NCBI RefSeq assembly: GCF_003097135.1
Contig: NZ_QEQL01000001.1
Location: forward strand, 1,302,001 to 1,366,000
Source of the DNA: Pseudomonas sp. URIL14HWK12:I12
GTDB lineage: Bacteria > Pseudomonadota > Gammaproteobacteria > Pseudomonadales > Pseudomonadaceae
Direction of reading: 5' to 3'
DNA length: 64,000 bases
The position numbers were made by a program, and so were the translations under genes. Below the pieces are notes generated by a model. The model saw only the letters and a program-made list of their open reading frames with translations. It was not told where the DNA came from and ran no database searches. Shown here piece after piece: positions 46,099 through 54,928 of the stretch (positions are counted from its first letter, which is position 1; each line of letters opens with the position of its first letter).

Positions 46099-46853
46099 AT
46101 ACGGCACAAGTGCAGGTGCAGGGGCTGAGCAAATCATTCGGTGAGCTTGCGGTGCTCAAGCACATCGACCTCAGCGTCAACGCTGGCGAGGTGGTGGTGA
46201 TTCTCGGCCCGTCAGGCTCGGGCAAAACCACATTGCTGCGCTCGCTCAACCTGCTGGAGCAACCTGACAGCGGCGTGCTCCAAGTGTGCGGGCACCGGGT
46301 CGAGATTGCCCCGGGCCGCCAGCTCGATCGAGCGTCGCGCCAGCAGGTTGCGTTACTCCGGCAAAAAACCGCCATGGTGTTCCAGGCGTTCAACCTGTTC
46401 CCGCACATGACGGCGTTGGAGAACGTGATCGAGGGCTTGGTTAGCGTCAAGAAGGTGCCGAAGGCTATCGCCCTGGAAAAAGGCCGGCAGCTGCTCGCCC
46501 GGGTGGGGCTTGAAGAAAAAGCGGGAGCCTACCCTGCAAAACTTTCAGGCGGCCAGAAACAGCGGGTGGCGATCGCCCGCGGCTTGGCGATGGAACCTGA
46601 AGTGATTTTCTTCGACGAACCTACCTCCGCACTGGACCCGGAACTGCGCGACGAGGTGCTGAGCGTGATGCGCCAGCTGGCCAGCACGGGCATGACGATG
46701 CTGGTGGTGACCCATGAGCTGCGATTTGCCCGCGAAGCGGCCGACCGCGTGGTGTTCATGGAGCATGGGGTGGTGGTCAAAGACTGCCCCAAGGCTGAGT
46801 TTTTTGGCCAAGCCAGCGGCGAGCGGATCCAGCAGTTTCTGCGCCGTTACTGA
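46095..46853 (+). CDS. Amino-acid ABC ATPase (cystine-type)
   Basis: A 252-residue importer ATPase. Walker A GPSGSGKTT, Q-loop VFQAFNLFPHMTALENV, signature LSGGQKQRVAIARGL, Walker [15 protein letters not shown], switch VVTHELRFARE. Start at 46095 overlaps the permease by 4 bases. Last gene of the C-S lyase/importer group. Confidence 0.85.
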   Translation: MNTAQVQVQGLSKSFGELAVLKHIDLSVNAGEVVVILGPSGSGKTTLLRSLNLLEQPDSGVLQVCGHRVEIAPGRQLDRASRQQVALLRQKTAMVFQAFNLFPHMTALENVIEGLVSVKKVPKAIALEKGRQLLARVGLEEKAGAYPAKLSGGQKQRVAIARGLAMEPEVIFFDEPTSALDPELRDEVLSVMRQLASTGMTMLVVTHELRFAREAADRVVFMEHGVVVKDCPKAEFFGQASGERIQQFLRRY

Positions 46854-46993
46854 GGCTAACGGCCTGCCCGGCCGCCCATAGCAATGGGTAGCGTTCGCCC
46901 CCGCAGCCTTCGCCGACGGCCAGGCGGACAGATCGAAACTGCTGTGCCCGATTGGGCGCATCGGCAAAAGCCGCCTGGCAAAAAAACACGCTA

Positions 46994-47047
46994 GGGTGCG
47001 CCGATGGTCCGACAGCGGCATCATGCTTATCTTGTACTTGCGCACCC
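46994..47047 (+). promoter_or_regulatory. Inverted repeat in the leader of the alpha/beta hydrolase
   Basis: GGGTGCGC (46994-47001) and GCGCACCC (47040-47047) are perfect complements. The right arm ends just before the GGAGG ribosome-binding site, so a stem could affect translation, or the sites could bind a regulator. The 205-base gap after the importer ATPase holds nothing else. Confidence 0.3.
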
Positions 47048-47058
47048 CGGAGGCCCTG

Positions 47059-48063
47059 ATGACAGATGCCAATACCCTCAGCCCGCCCATAGGCGTGCAG
47101 TTGCCAGCGCGCCTGGTCCCGTTTCCCACCTCCATCAGCGAAGCCGCAAGGGCCGCGCTGCAACGCTGGGTTACTTCAGAAGGTACGCCAGCGAACGCCC
47201 TGCAGCAGTGGCCACCGGCCAACGATAGAGGCGCCTGGCAGGCGCTAAAGAATCGGGTCAACAACCAATACGCCACTGCAGTGCTAGGCTTGGCCAAGCA
47301 GCTTTACGCCCAGGTCGAGACCTTGAGTGTCGGTGATGCCACACTTCACCTCGCCACGCCTGATGGCCAAGCAGGAACCCGGCGCGCCTGTATCGACCTG
47401 CACGGCGGGGCCCTCGTCTTCGGCGGCGGCGAGGCCTGCCGCGTTAGCGCGCAACAACAGGCAGACCGATTCGGCGCCTGTTGCTATGGCGTGGACTACC
47501 GCCTGCCACCTGAACACCCCTACCCCGCCGGGCTGGATGATTGCCTGAGGGCCTATCGACATGTGCTGGCCCTGCATTCACCCGGCGACATTGTTCTGAT
47601 CGGGCGTTCGGCGGGGGGCAACCTGGCGTTGGCCATGTTGCTACGCGCACGCGATGAAGGCTTACCGATGCCGGCCGGGCTGGTGCTGCTCTCGCCTGAA
47701 GCCGACCTGACCGAATCCGGAGACAGCTTTCAGACCAATCGCCATGTGGATGTGATGCTCCCCCTGCCCTTGATGCCGGTCAATCGGCTATACGCCGGCG
47801 GGGCGGATCTTGCTCACCCCTACCTCTCCCCGTTGTTCGGCCAGTTTGACGGCCTGCCCCCTACCTTTTTGCAAAGCGGTACGCGCGATCTCTTCCTGTC
47901 CAATGCAGCGCGGCTGCATCGCGGCCTGCGCCGAGCGAAAGTACCGGTGGAGTTCTATCTGGGGGAAGGCATGCCCCACGGCGGCTTCATGGGTGCAACG
48001 GCCGAGGATGAGGAGCTCGAGCAGGCGATCCGCGAATTCGTCGACCTGTGCTGGCGACCTTAG
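47059..48063 (+). CDS. Alpha/beta hydrolase of the hormone-sensitive-lipase type
   Basis: A 334-residue esterase/lipase-like protein. The oxyanion loop is DLHGGALVFGGGE, the nucleophile elbow GRSAGGNLALAM, the acid candidate is in GTRDLFLSNAARL and the histidine in GMPHGGFMGAT. A roughly 100-residue cap region precedes the core. The ATG at 47059 follows GGAGG. The substrate is unknown; related enzymes cleave short-chain esters. It has no signal peptide, so it is cytoplasmic. Confidence 0.78.
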   Translation: MTDANTLSPPIGVQLPARLVPFPTSISEAARAALQRWVTSEGTPANALQQWPPANDRGAWQALKNRVNNQYATAVLGLAKQLYAQVETLSVGDATLHLATPDGQAGTRRACIDLHGGALVFGGGEACRVSAQQQADRFGACCYGVDYRLPPEHPYPAGLDDCLRAYRHVLALHSPGDIVLIGRSAGGNLALAMLLRARDEGLPMPAGLVLLSPEADLTESGDSFQTNRHVDVMLPLPLMPVNRLYAGGADLAHPYLSPLFGQFDGLPPTFLQSGTRDLFLSNAARLHRGLRRAKVPVEFYLGEGMPHGGFMGATAEDEELEQAIREFVDLCWRP

Positions 48064-48211
48064 GCGCCAGGCTGTGCGGCCGATCGCGGGCACTTGGCAT
48101 GCCCTGCCCGCTGGCCTCGGCGGTTGCATTTCATGGGTCGGAAACCCATTCTCCTGCCATGGTTTGTCTTTCGGCTACCGAAGCATTTGCCCTTTTCCAG
48201 AGAATGATCGG

Positions 48212-49096
48212 ATGCATCACTTATCAGGCGGCCTCTCCCGCCGGCACTTTTTAATAGCGACCACTGCCGCTGCATTGGTTCGCCCAGGTTGGGCCAGCGG
48301 ATGGGACGACGATTTCGCCAAGGTCGAGCGCGAAAGCGGCGGCAAATTGGGCGTATACGTTCTCGACACTGGATCGAACGCACACTTTGGGTGGCGCGAA
48401 GACAGCCGCTTTCCTTTTTGCTCAAGCTTCAAAGCGCCGCTCGCTGCGTTCGTTCTGTGGCTCTCGGATCAAGGGCGGCTGGCGCTTGATCAGGTTGTTA
48501 GATATGGCGAGCCTGACCTTCTGCCCTATGCACCCACGACAAGGGCTAATGTCAAAAATGGCGGAATGACCATTGATGCACTGTGTGCGGCGGCTGTATT
48601 GCTGAGCGATAACACTGCTGCAAACCTGTTGCTCCGTGAAACCGGAGGTCCCCAGGCGCTCACTGAGTGGATGCGATGGCAGGGGGACAGCGATTTCCAG
48701 CTCTCCGATAACGAACCCAAACTGAATCTCTCACGGTTCGCAGACGCGGCTAATACCACGACCGCCAAGGCGATGGCGGGAAGCTTCAGTAGGTTTCTCT
48801 CCGGCCCTTTGTTGACACCCGCGTCGCAGGCTCGATTCAAAGACTGGATTCTGGCCAACCAGACCGGAGCCAAACGCCTGCGCGCAGGGCTGCCTGCCGC
48901 TTGGCAAGTGGGTGATAAAACCGGCACCTTCAACGAAGGTTTCTATTCGACGGTCGACATTGCAGCGGCGTGGCCCGGGGCAAGAAAGCCGATCATCATT
49001 TCAGCCTTTTCCACCGACACGCCGGATACCCAAAGCGGTGAACGGGCGCTGGCGGCCATCGCGCGCCTGGCCGCTTCATGGGTGCAAAAACAATGA
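48212..49096 (+). CDS. Class A beta-lactamase with Tat signal
   Basis: A 294-residue serine beta-lactamase. All four class A motifs are present: S71-x-x-K74 in FCSSFKAP, SDN at 132-134, E168-x-x-x-N172 in NEPKLN, and KTG at 236-238. The N-terminus has a twin-arginine motif (SRRHFLIATTAAA), so export is probably by Tat. A cysteine precedes the active serine as in several carbapenemases, but the partner cysteine after KTG is absent, so no such disulfide is expected. The ATG at 48212 is chosen; a weak purine-rich site precedes it. Spectrum cannot be predicted. Confidence 0.85.
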   Translation: MHHLSGGLSRRHFLIATTAAALVRPGWASGWDDDFAKVERESGGKLGVYVLDTGSNAHFGWREDSRFPFCSSFKAPLAAFVLWLSDQGRLALDQVVRYGEPDLLPYAPTTRANVKNGGMTIDALCAAAVLLSDNTAANLLLRETGGPQALTEWMRWQGDSDFQLSDNEPKLNLSRFADAANTTTAKAMAGSFSRFLSGPLLTPASQARFKDWILANQTGAKRLRAGLPAAWQVGDKTGTFNEGFYSTVDIAAAWPGARKPIIISAFSTDTPDTQSGERALAAIARLAASWVQKQ

Positions 49097-49189
49097 CGTT
49101 GATGATCGACACTGCCGCGGCTGCGGCGCGCGGCTATATTGCTCTGCTCGGTGATGGTCGGCCGGCCCCCAATTGGGAGGAGCACTGTG

Positions 49190-49675
49190 ATGAGCCGTGA
49201 AGATCTCGATAACTTCAGGGCATTGGATGACAGCCGAAAAATTGAGTTCCTGGCCCATGTCGATGAATTTCTGGAACTCGATTTTGCGACGTTTTTGGCC
49301 TGGCTTGCGTGCGATCCCGAGCAAGACGACCTCTTGAGGATCGAGGCGATCAAAGTGATCGGGTTATACAAGGGGAACTATGACGGTCACCTGATACAGC
49401 AGAAGATACTCTCCCTTGCGCTGGAGCAAGATGAGGATGACGAGATCAGGGTGTACGCCTTCAATGCAGTATCCCACCTTGAAGTGAGTAACGCTGAAAT
49501 CGATGCCTCAGCCCAGACTGTATTGAGCGATGAATATATTTTGATCAAAGCGGCTGCCTTTTCATTGATCGCCCAGCATAAGCATCTGCTGGTTGCGCAA
49601 GCGGCGCTGCGAGCGATTCAGGGCGATGAAGAGTTCGGCAAGGCCGCGAGAAGAGAGTTGGGCACGCTGAGCTGA
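49190..49675 (+). CDS. HEAT-repeat protein, possibly an immunity protein
   Basis: A 161-residue acidic protein made of HEAT-like helical pairs (LLRIEAIKVIGLYKGNYDGH, IRVYAFNAVSHLEVSNAEI and LIKAAAFSLIAQHKHLLVA). GGGAGG precedes the ATG at 49190. Such short HEAT proteins commonly serve as immunity proteins to polymorphic or contact-dependent toxins in Pseudomonas. The next gene is also of an inhibitor family, but no toxin gene is seen nearby. Composition is more AT-rich than the flanking metabolic genes. Confidence 0.6.
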   Translation: MSREDLDNFRALDDSRKIEFLAHVDEFLELDFATFLAWLACDPEQDDLLRIEAIKVIGLYKGNYDGHLIQQKILSLALEQDEDDEIRVYAFNAVSHLEVSNAEIDASAQTVLSDEYILIKAAAFSLIAQHKHLLVAQAALRAIQGDEEFGKAARRELGTLS

Positions 49676-49753
49676 GGCACTCGAAATGCTCTACCCGAGC
49701 CGCTAGGGTATTCACGGATCGAAGAGTACAAAAATCAGATTGGAGGTGTACGG

Positions 49754-50232
49754 ATGAGCAGTAACGAGCAGCAGGTTGACTTGTTGATATCACACAGTCA
49801 GATCCTGGTGCGGGGGCGAGAGTACAGTGAACAAGACAGCCAGTGGGGGCCATCAATATCCAGCAAGGCGCCATTGTTCATGCTGACTACGTGATTTTCG
49901 ATCCCTTGCCTGATGATACGTTTGGCGCACAGGTGCAATTGGCGGTGCGCGACAGCTTCGTATTGGACAGCACGGCTCAACGTTGTATGGTTGTTCCTTT
50001 TTCGGTTAGCGACCGGGCGCGTGTGGAAGTGGCCTCCGCCACGGAGGCCCAGAGCGTCGATATCGGTTTGAAAGAAGTGCAATACGCGTTGTATTTTGAA
50101 GTGTGCGAGGGGAGCGAAGTTTTTTACAAGTTTACATTCGTACCCAGTGATGCACCGCTGGAACCTCGCTATATCATCAGCGACCCGTGGGGTGGAACCG
50201 AAGGGGCTGCCTTGGTCAAGGGCGTAGCCTGA
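49754..50232 (+). pseudogene. ComJ-family nuclease-inhibitor-like gene, frameshifted
   Basis: The first 30 codons from the ATG at 49754 (GGAGG 7 bases upstream) encode MSSNEQQVDLLISHSQILV and on to QDSQWG. The frame then ends, but a second frame from about 49846 continues with INIQQGAIVHADYVIFDP and later VPFSVSDRARVEVAS, giving a coherent protein of about 159 residues of the ComJ type. Joining them needs one extra G in the GGGGG run at 49845-49849. Bacillus ComJ (Nin) inhibits the DNA-entry nuclease NucA, and homologues occur as immunity proteins. It may be a true pseudogene, a phase-variable run or a sequence error. Confidence 0.6.
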
Positions 50233-50277
50233 CGTACCAGCCCCACCGCATAACAGCCTGCTGCCCAGCGCGGTTGT

Positions 50278-50664
50278 TCACAGGTTCGACGCCCAGTCAC
50301 GAGCAAGAAAGACAGGTTCCCCATGCTCATCGATCAAAAAGACATTGGGCGGCGCATCACGCAGAAGCGGTGAGATCTCTTGCTCGCTGAACCCCGCCAG
50401 GCCGCAACCGATCTTCGACAATAGAAATCGGTTGTTGGAATGCGACCTGGCGTACTCGATGAAGTCTGCTACATAGGCACTGACCTGCTCGAGCGGTAGC
50501 GTACGGCGTGGCGTGCTCTTGGTAGGGATCGCGTAGGCCCGGCCTTGTATACCAACGCCAACACCCTTGGTGGCGCCCCATTTCTTCACGGCGCACAGCG
50601 CAGCACCCTTACCGTGAATGCCCTGCTCGTTCGAGCCAAAAACGAAAATATCCAAGGTGCTCAT
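50278..50664 (-). CDS. A1S_2505-like small phage-type protein
   Basis: A 128-residue protein beginning MSTLDIFVFGSNEQGIHGKG, with GVGVGIQGRAYAIPTKS and LSKIGCGLAGFSEQEISPLL. It resembles a family of short, macro-like fold proteins annotated as A1S_2505 phage non-structural proteins; the function is not known. GGAG lies 8 bases before the ATG at 50664. The same frame stays open for a further 80 codons upstream (to 50904) without an ATG, with coding-like composition. Confidence 0.58.
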   Translation of the reverse strand: MSTLDIFVFGSNEQGIHGKGAALCAVKKWGATKGVGVGIQGRAYAIPTKSTPRRTLPLEQVSAYVADFIEYARSHSNNRFLLSKIGCGLAGFSEQEISPLLRDAPPNVFLIDEHGEPVFLARDWASNL

Positions 50665-50959
50665 ATTCAACTCTCCATCCACACCTGCGACGAGCCCAGC
50701 GCAAAAGTAGAAACTTAATGCAACAGGCCAGCCCGACTTATTATCAAACACTGTGGCGCCAGTGATGGAAAAGCTTTTTTCGTTTTTTCTTTCGTATGCG
50801 CAGGAAACTTTTGTATCGTATTCAACGGTGATGTAGTTAGGCCCTACGCACCGAACAAGCCTTCTGATGACCCCGTCCTGTAGTTGCCTCAGATAATGGC
50901 CATGTTAACTAGGCATCTTTTCCAGCACCCGGGTAAACAATTGCGCCGCCGCCTTGAGC

Positions 50960-51079
50960 ATGCTGAATCAGCTTCTGAAGAAGATCAATCAACAGGCGCC
51001 TACATCGGTATCACCTGCGTCGAAGCCTGGCTTACCGATGTCGATTTACGCCTCACAGATCTTGCAGCCCTGGTCTAAA
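50960..51079 (+). other. Short open frame, possible remnant
   Basis: A 39-codon frame (MLNQLLKKINQQAPTSVSP and on to QILQPWSK) ends just before the chemoreceptor gene. It has a coding-like start but no good ribosome-binding site, and the frame is open for another 17 codons upstream. I recognise no family. The rest of 50905-51138 shows nothing else. Confidence 0.25.
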
Positions 51080-51138
51080 TAGGCACGTGCAATTCGGTTC
51101 GCGCCCCGTGGGGCTGTGGCGCGAACCGGTTGGCTGGG

Positions 51139-53067
51139 TTAAACCTTGAACCGCGCAACCATGCTCTGCAGCGTGCTGCCCAGTTGGGCCAACTCCACCG
51201 TCGAAGCTGCGCCCTGCTCGGTCGCTGCGGCGGATTGATCAGCCACGTCGCGCACATTTATCACGCTGCGGTTGATCTCCTCCGTAACCGCACTCTGTTG
51301 CTCAGCTGCGGTGGAAATCTGCTGACTCATTTGCTCGATGGTACTGATGGCCCGGGTAATCTCCAGCAGTGCCTGCTCCGCTTGATTGGCCAGCTTCACC
51401 GTGCCTTCTGTGCGCTGCCGGCTGGCGTCCATCATGCTCGACGCGGCACCAGTGCCTTGTTGCAACGTCTTGATGAGGTCCTCGATTTCCATGGTGGAGT
51501 TCTGGGTGCGCTGGGCCAGTGAACGCACTTCATCAGCAACTACCGCAAAGCCGCGGCCCTGCTCGCCCGCCCGCGCAGCCTCGATGGCGGCGTTGAGGGC
51601 AAGCAGGTTGGTTTGCTCGGCGACCGCCTTGATCACGTCGACGACGCTGCCGATCTTGTCACTGTCGTGGGTAAGGCGCTGCATGGCAACGCCCAGCTGC
51701 TCCACCTCACCGGCCAACTGGCCAATTTCACGGGTGGCAGACTGCACAACACTGCTGCCGTGCGCTGCGCGCTCACTGGCTTGTTTGGCGGCTTGTGAAG
51801 CGTCTTCGGTGTTGCGCGCCACCTCGTGCACTGTGGAGGCCATTTCATTCATGGCAGTGGCAACCTGATCGACCTCAACTTTCTGCTGAGTGACGCCCGC
51901 GCGGGTCTGTTCGCTCATGGCTGAGAGTTCTTCGGCGGCCGTCGCTATTTGCGTGACGCCACTACTGATGCCGCCGATCACGCCCCGCAACGAGACAGTC
52001 ATGTGCTGCATCGTATTTAGCAGCAGGCCAAGCTCGTCCTGCCGGGGGGTACCGATGTCATGGGTCAAGTCGCCCTCAGCGATGCGCCGCGCCGCCAGCA
52101 CACTGGCACTGAGCGGGCGTGTGATTTGCCGGGTGATCAACACCGCGGCAAAAATGCCAATGAGTAGAACGACGGCTGCCACGCTAAGCAACTGGATGAT
52201 CGCACTGCGTTTTTCGTTATTAGCGGAAACGACCTGCATCGCCATGATCTCTTCTGCACTTTTGACTGCATCGGCAGCTTTGTGCTGCAGGCTGTCGCGC
52301 AGTTGATCGTTGAGTTGCAGCAGTTGGGAGATATTTGCCATCAACTCCCGATACTGGCGCAGCGCCGCAAGGGCAGTTTCCACAGCGGGCCCTGCCTGGC
52401 TTGGCAGGGCGCCACGGGCAGCGGTGACTTGCGCGATCAAAGCATCGGCGCTGTCAAACGTCGCCTGGCGGCCTTCGGCAGTTGGAGTGCTCAGGTAACG
52501 ACGGAAAACCAGGCGGAAGTTGGTCATGCCGTTGCGCAGGTCACCTGCGATTTTCACTTGGTCGATTCCGGTTTGATCGGGCGAACGCCTAGTGTCATCG
52601 AGGGTTTTTTCGAGCAGACTTTCGAAGGTTGCGCTCACCTCATCGGACACTTTGATCAGCGGCTTGAGCTGCGCATCCACCTTCTGGTTGTTGTCAACCA
52701 ATTGGTCGAAAGTCTGCTTGAGACCGGTTGCCTGATCACGCATACCGCTGAGCATTTTGACGTTTGCCGGCACGGTGAGCATCTGCAAACCGCTTGCAAT
52801 CGTGTTGTTCAGCGAGGCCAACGCCAGCTCGTAACCCCGAGCGGTGTCGGCGCTGGGTTTTGCCGTATAGCTCAACGTGGCAACCTTCACACCCAGTACA
52901 TCCGCTTTAACCTCCGCGACCTTGCCTGCCTTTCCCAAGCGCTCGATCAGCAGATCAACGCTGGAGAACCCAATCGCAGTGACGGTGAGCACACCGAGGA
53001 GAATCGCCCCAAAGCCTATACACAGCTTCTTGCTGACCTTCAAATTATCCAAACCTGTGAATCTCAT
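51139..53067 (-). CDS. Methyl-accepting chemotaxis protein, HBM-type sensor
   Basis: A 642-residue chemoreceptor. TM1 is at about residues 14-34, a roughly 250-residue all-helical periplasmic region follows, TM2 is at about 287-310, then HAMP ([21 protein letters not shown]) and a signalling domain with tip [16 protein letters not shown]. The sensor size fits the helical bimodular (HBM) class, whose P. putida member McpS binds TCA-cycle acids. Sequence identity to McpS cannot be judged here, so the ligand is open. An AT-rich promoter region lies upstream to about 53215. Confidence 0.84.
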   Translation of the reverse strand: MRFTGLDNLKVSKKLCIGFGAILLGVLTVTAIGFSSVDLLIERLGKAGKVAEVKADVLGVKVATLSYTAKPSADTARGYELALASLNNTIASGLQMLTVPANVKMLSGMRDQATGLKQTFDQLVDNNQKVDAQLKPLIKVSDEVSATFESLLEKTLDDTRRSPDQTGIDQVKIAGDLRNGMTNFRLVFRRYLSTPTAEGRQATFDSADALIAQVTAARGALPSQAGPAVETALAALRQYRELMANISQLLQLNDQLRDSLQHKAADAVKSAEEIMAMQVVSANNEKRSAIIQLLSVAAVVLLIGIFAAVLITRQITRPLSASVLAARRIAEGDLTHDIGTPRQDELGLLLNTMQHMTVSLRGVIGGISSGVTQIATAAEELSAMSEQTRAGVTQQKVEVDQVATAMNEMASTVHEVARNTEDASQAAKQASERAAHGSSVVQSATREIGQLAGEVEQLGVAMQRLTHDSDKIGSVVDVIKAVAEQTNLLALNAAIEAARAGEQGRGFAVVADEVRSLAQRTQNSTMEIEDLIKTLQQGTGAASSMMDASRQRTEGTVKLANQAEQALLEITRAISTIEQMSQQISTAAEQQSAVTEEINRSVINVRDVADQSAAATEQGAASTVELAQLGSTLQSMVARFKV

Positions 53068-53264
53068 TGCTTCAAACCCTCTGTTTTCATCGTTTCGTTA
53101 TCGGCCCAGGGGGAAATAAGTTAATGAACCGCTTCAGTACTATTAACGATGATACCGATCAGGTTTTTCTATCAATAAAAAACAGCTAGGCGATTTTATT
53201 GGATCCTTTGTATAAATCTGGTTACGTGCTGGCCTAGGGGAATTCCCTGCTCTGGCCGCGTCCC

Positions 53265-53443
53265 CTACTGTGTCATCCTTCTACAGCCGGCGACCGCCAG
53301 GTTCTGTTTGGCCATGTTGTGAGTGGCCTTCGTCACCTCAGAGGTGCCTCCGTGAATGAGAGCAACCGCGGCTTTCAGCACGGCAGCTAACGCGCGCTCG
53401 TTGGCCACAACACAACCGAGCTGCCGACCGTCGACCTGATCAT
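53265..53443 (-). pseudogene. Small coupled reading frame b, cassette copy 1 (broken)
   Basis: An ATG at 53443 overlaps the stop of frame a (ATGA) and encodes MIRSTVGSSVVLWPTSAR before a stop. A different phase then stays open to 53265 with helical, coding-like ERALAAVLKAAVALIHGG and SEVTKATHNMAKQNLAVAG. A single frameshift near 53410 would make one protein of about 58 residues. The start M[I/T]RS and its position match frame b of copy 2. Function unknown. Confidence 0.35.
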
Positions 53444-53633
53444 GCCCAACGCAGGGGTAGCCTGAAGCGCGGTTCGCCCTCGTCGAAGATGTAACAGGGG
53501 CCTATCCATCGGGGGGCACCAACGCCTGGCCTAACGATCACCGAGCCACACCCAGTGCAGCCGTTCGGCAGCAGCTGAGGCATGGGGCAAAATCGAGCTC
53601 GGAGCTTGAAGCAGGCAGGGGCAAAATCATCAT
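53440..53633 (-). pseudogene. Small reading frame a, cassette copy 1
   Basis: The C-terminal part encodes LLPNGCTGCGSVIVRP and GPCYIFDEGEPRFRL, homologous to copy 2 at 54929-55113 (PNG...RP...Y.IDE.EP.FRL). The likely start, a double ATG at 53633/53630, is out of phase with this part by one base, as in copy 2. An in-phase GTG at 53649 has no obvious ribosome-binding site. I do not recognise the family. Confidence 0.4.
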
Positions 53634-53904
53634 GACGGAGCGCCCGCACGACCTGCCGGCCTCACGCCTGGGCTAAGCCATAACCGGGCTAAGATCTGAC
53701 AGTGAAGGCTCTAGAACGGCCTTGGCGTCGCATTGCCCCGCCCTAAGAGATGCTTGGCCAATTGGTTGCCTGCCCGAAGCCCGGGAATACATCCAGTTAC
53801 AGATATGCCCTCTGATGTACCAAAAGATAACACCCCTGCAATTATTGAAAATAGAGTACCAACACTACATAATTAAGCGGTTGTGCTGGCAAGAGGTATC
53901 GCGG

Positions 53905-54522
53905 GTGAAATTTATAAGAAAGTTCCTGGGTCGCCGGGCAAGAAATCGCATTCGCGAGCTGCCAAAGATCCAACGTGGCGCAGAAAAACTGCGCGAGCTC
54001 TATCCCTCCTACACCTTTGGCGATGGAACCTATGGAGGCTTGGAGGTTCACGACTGGGATCAGGGGGCCACGCTGAAAGTCGGCGCTTACACGTCTATCG
54101 CGGGTGGTGTCAAAGTTCTGCTGGGGGGCCATCACCGGACTGACTGGATAAGCTCGTATCCTTTCCCCATGCAGCTCAAACACTTGGGGCATATCAAGGA
54201 TTACAGCGGCACCCACGGTGACGTTATTATCGGCAACGACTGCTGGATCTGCTCTGACGTTATGATTTTGTCTGGCGTATCCATTGGAGATGGCGCGGTA
54301 GTTGCCGCGGGTGCCGTTGTTACAAGAGATGTAGCCCCCTACTCTATAGTGGGAGGAAATCCAGCACGTCACATTCGATGGCGTTTTCCGGAAGAACACC
54401 AGGCAATACTTTTGAAATCCCAATGGTGGTCGTGGCCAGAAGAGGAAATTATCGCTTGCGCAGAACTTCTGTGCTCGGACGACTTCGAACGCTTCGCTCA
54501 ATACGTGGAGAGCCGCAGCTGA
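53905..54522 (+). CDS. CatB-related hexapeptide-repeat O-acetyltransferase, copy 2
   Basis: A 205-residue left-handed beta-helix acyltransferase, starting at a GTG with AAGAGGT 7 bases upstream. It is a clear paralogue of 26114-26755: shared blocks include [12 protein letters not shown], the [11 protein letters not shown] loop, [15 protein letters not shown] and [11 protein letters not shown]. The upstream frame to 53722 is dismissed. Codon use is more AT-rich than copy 1. It is flanked on both sides by copies of a small-ORF cassette on the opposite strand, which suggests acquisition in a mobile or recombining segment. Acceptor unknown. Confidence 0.78.
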   Translation: MKFIRKFLGRRARNRIRELPKIQRGAEKLRELYPSYTFGDGTYGGLEVHDWDQGATLKVGAYTSIAGGVKVLLGGHHRTDWISSYPFPMQLKHLGHIKDYSGTHGDVIIGNDCWICSDVMILSGVSIGDGAVVAAGAVVTRDVAPYSIVGGNPARHIRWRFPEEHQAILLKSQWWSWPEEEIIACAELLCSDDFERFAQYVESRS

Positions 54523-54638
54523 TGCGGTTCAGCTCGACAACCCAAATACCTGCCAGGCACTACTGCTATGGCAAAGCGACGGATCGCGCCTCTACGGGAA
54601 GGTCATGATACAAGTTCGACTCTTGGAACAGGGAACCT

Positions 54639-54822
54639 CTACAGCTGCTTAAGCCCCGTCTGAAGCAACTGCTCAAGTTGAGCTTCAACCTTGGATACTC
54701 CCCTGCAGCGAGTAAACTTTTATTTCATCAAAAGCTCCCCGTGAATCGTCCCTGATTTCCTCGGCGCTCTCCAGACTCAGGCAATAGCCGATTAATCGCT
54801 CGCAAACGTCCGAAAATTTCAC
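54639..54822 (-). pseudogene. Small coupled reading frame c, cassette copy 2 (frameshifted)
   Basis: A GTG at 54822 overlaps the stop of frame b (GTGA). It encodes VKFSDVCERLIGYCLSLES and continues to FDEIKVYSLQG before stopping at 54685. In another phase KVEAQLEQLLQTGLKQL runs to 54639. Removing one G from the GGGG run near 54700 would join them into a coherent 60-residue, mostly helical protein. Length 184 is 3n+1, consistent with one inserted base. Function unknown. Confidence 0.4.
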
Positions 54823-54926
54823 TTCTTAGCCCCCATCAAAGTCATGAGCGCATTGGTAATGGAAGCACCGACGGCTTCCACCACCACGGTGATGGCAAGC
54901 GGGGGTGCAGCCCATGACCTCGTCAT
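54819..54926 (-). CDS. Small hydrophobic peptide, frame b of cassette copy 2
   Basis: A 35-residue peptide, MTRSWAAPPLAITVVVEAVG and on to LMTLMGAKK, with a hydrophobic or amphipathic centre and a basic end. It starts 2 bases after the stop of frame a and its stop overlaps the GTG of frame c, so the three would be co-translated. The start matches that of frame b in copy 1. It is too short to assign by family. Confidence 0.4.
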   Translation of the reverse strand: MTRSWAAPPLAITVVVEAVGASITNALMTLMGAKK

Positions 54927-54928
54927 GT

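Noticed and set aside
50884..51078. 64-codon plus frame after the A1S_2505-like gene
   Set aside because: Low coding likeness; another phase of the same stretch (50960-51079) looks better, and neither is certain.
53269..53463. Plus-strand frame ending LPTVDLIMPNAGVA, resembling a receiver fragment
   Set aside because: Too short, no start, and the opposite strand carries the duplicated cassette.
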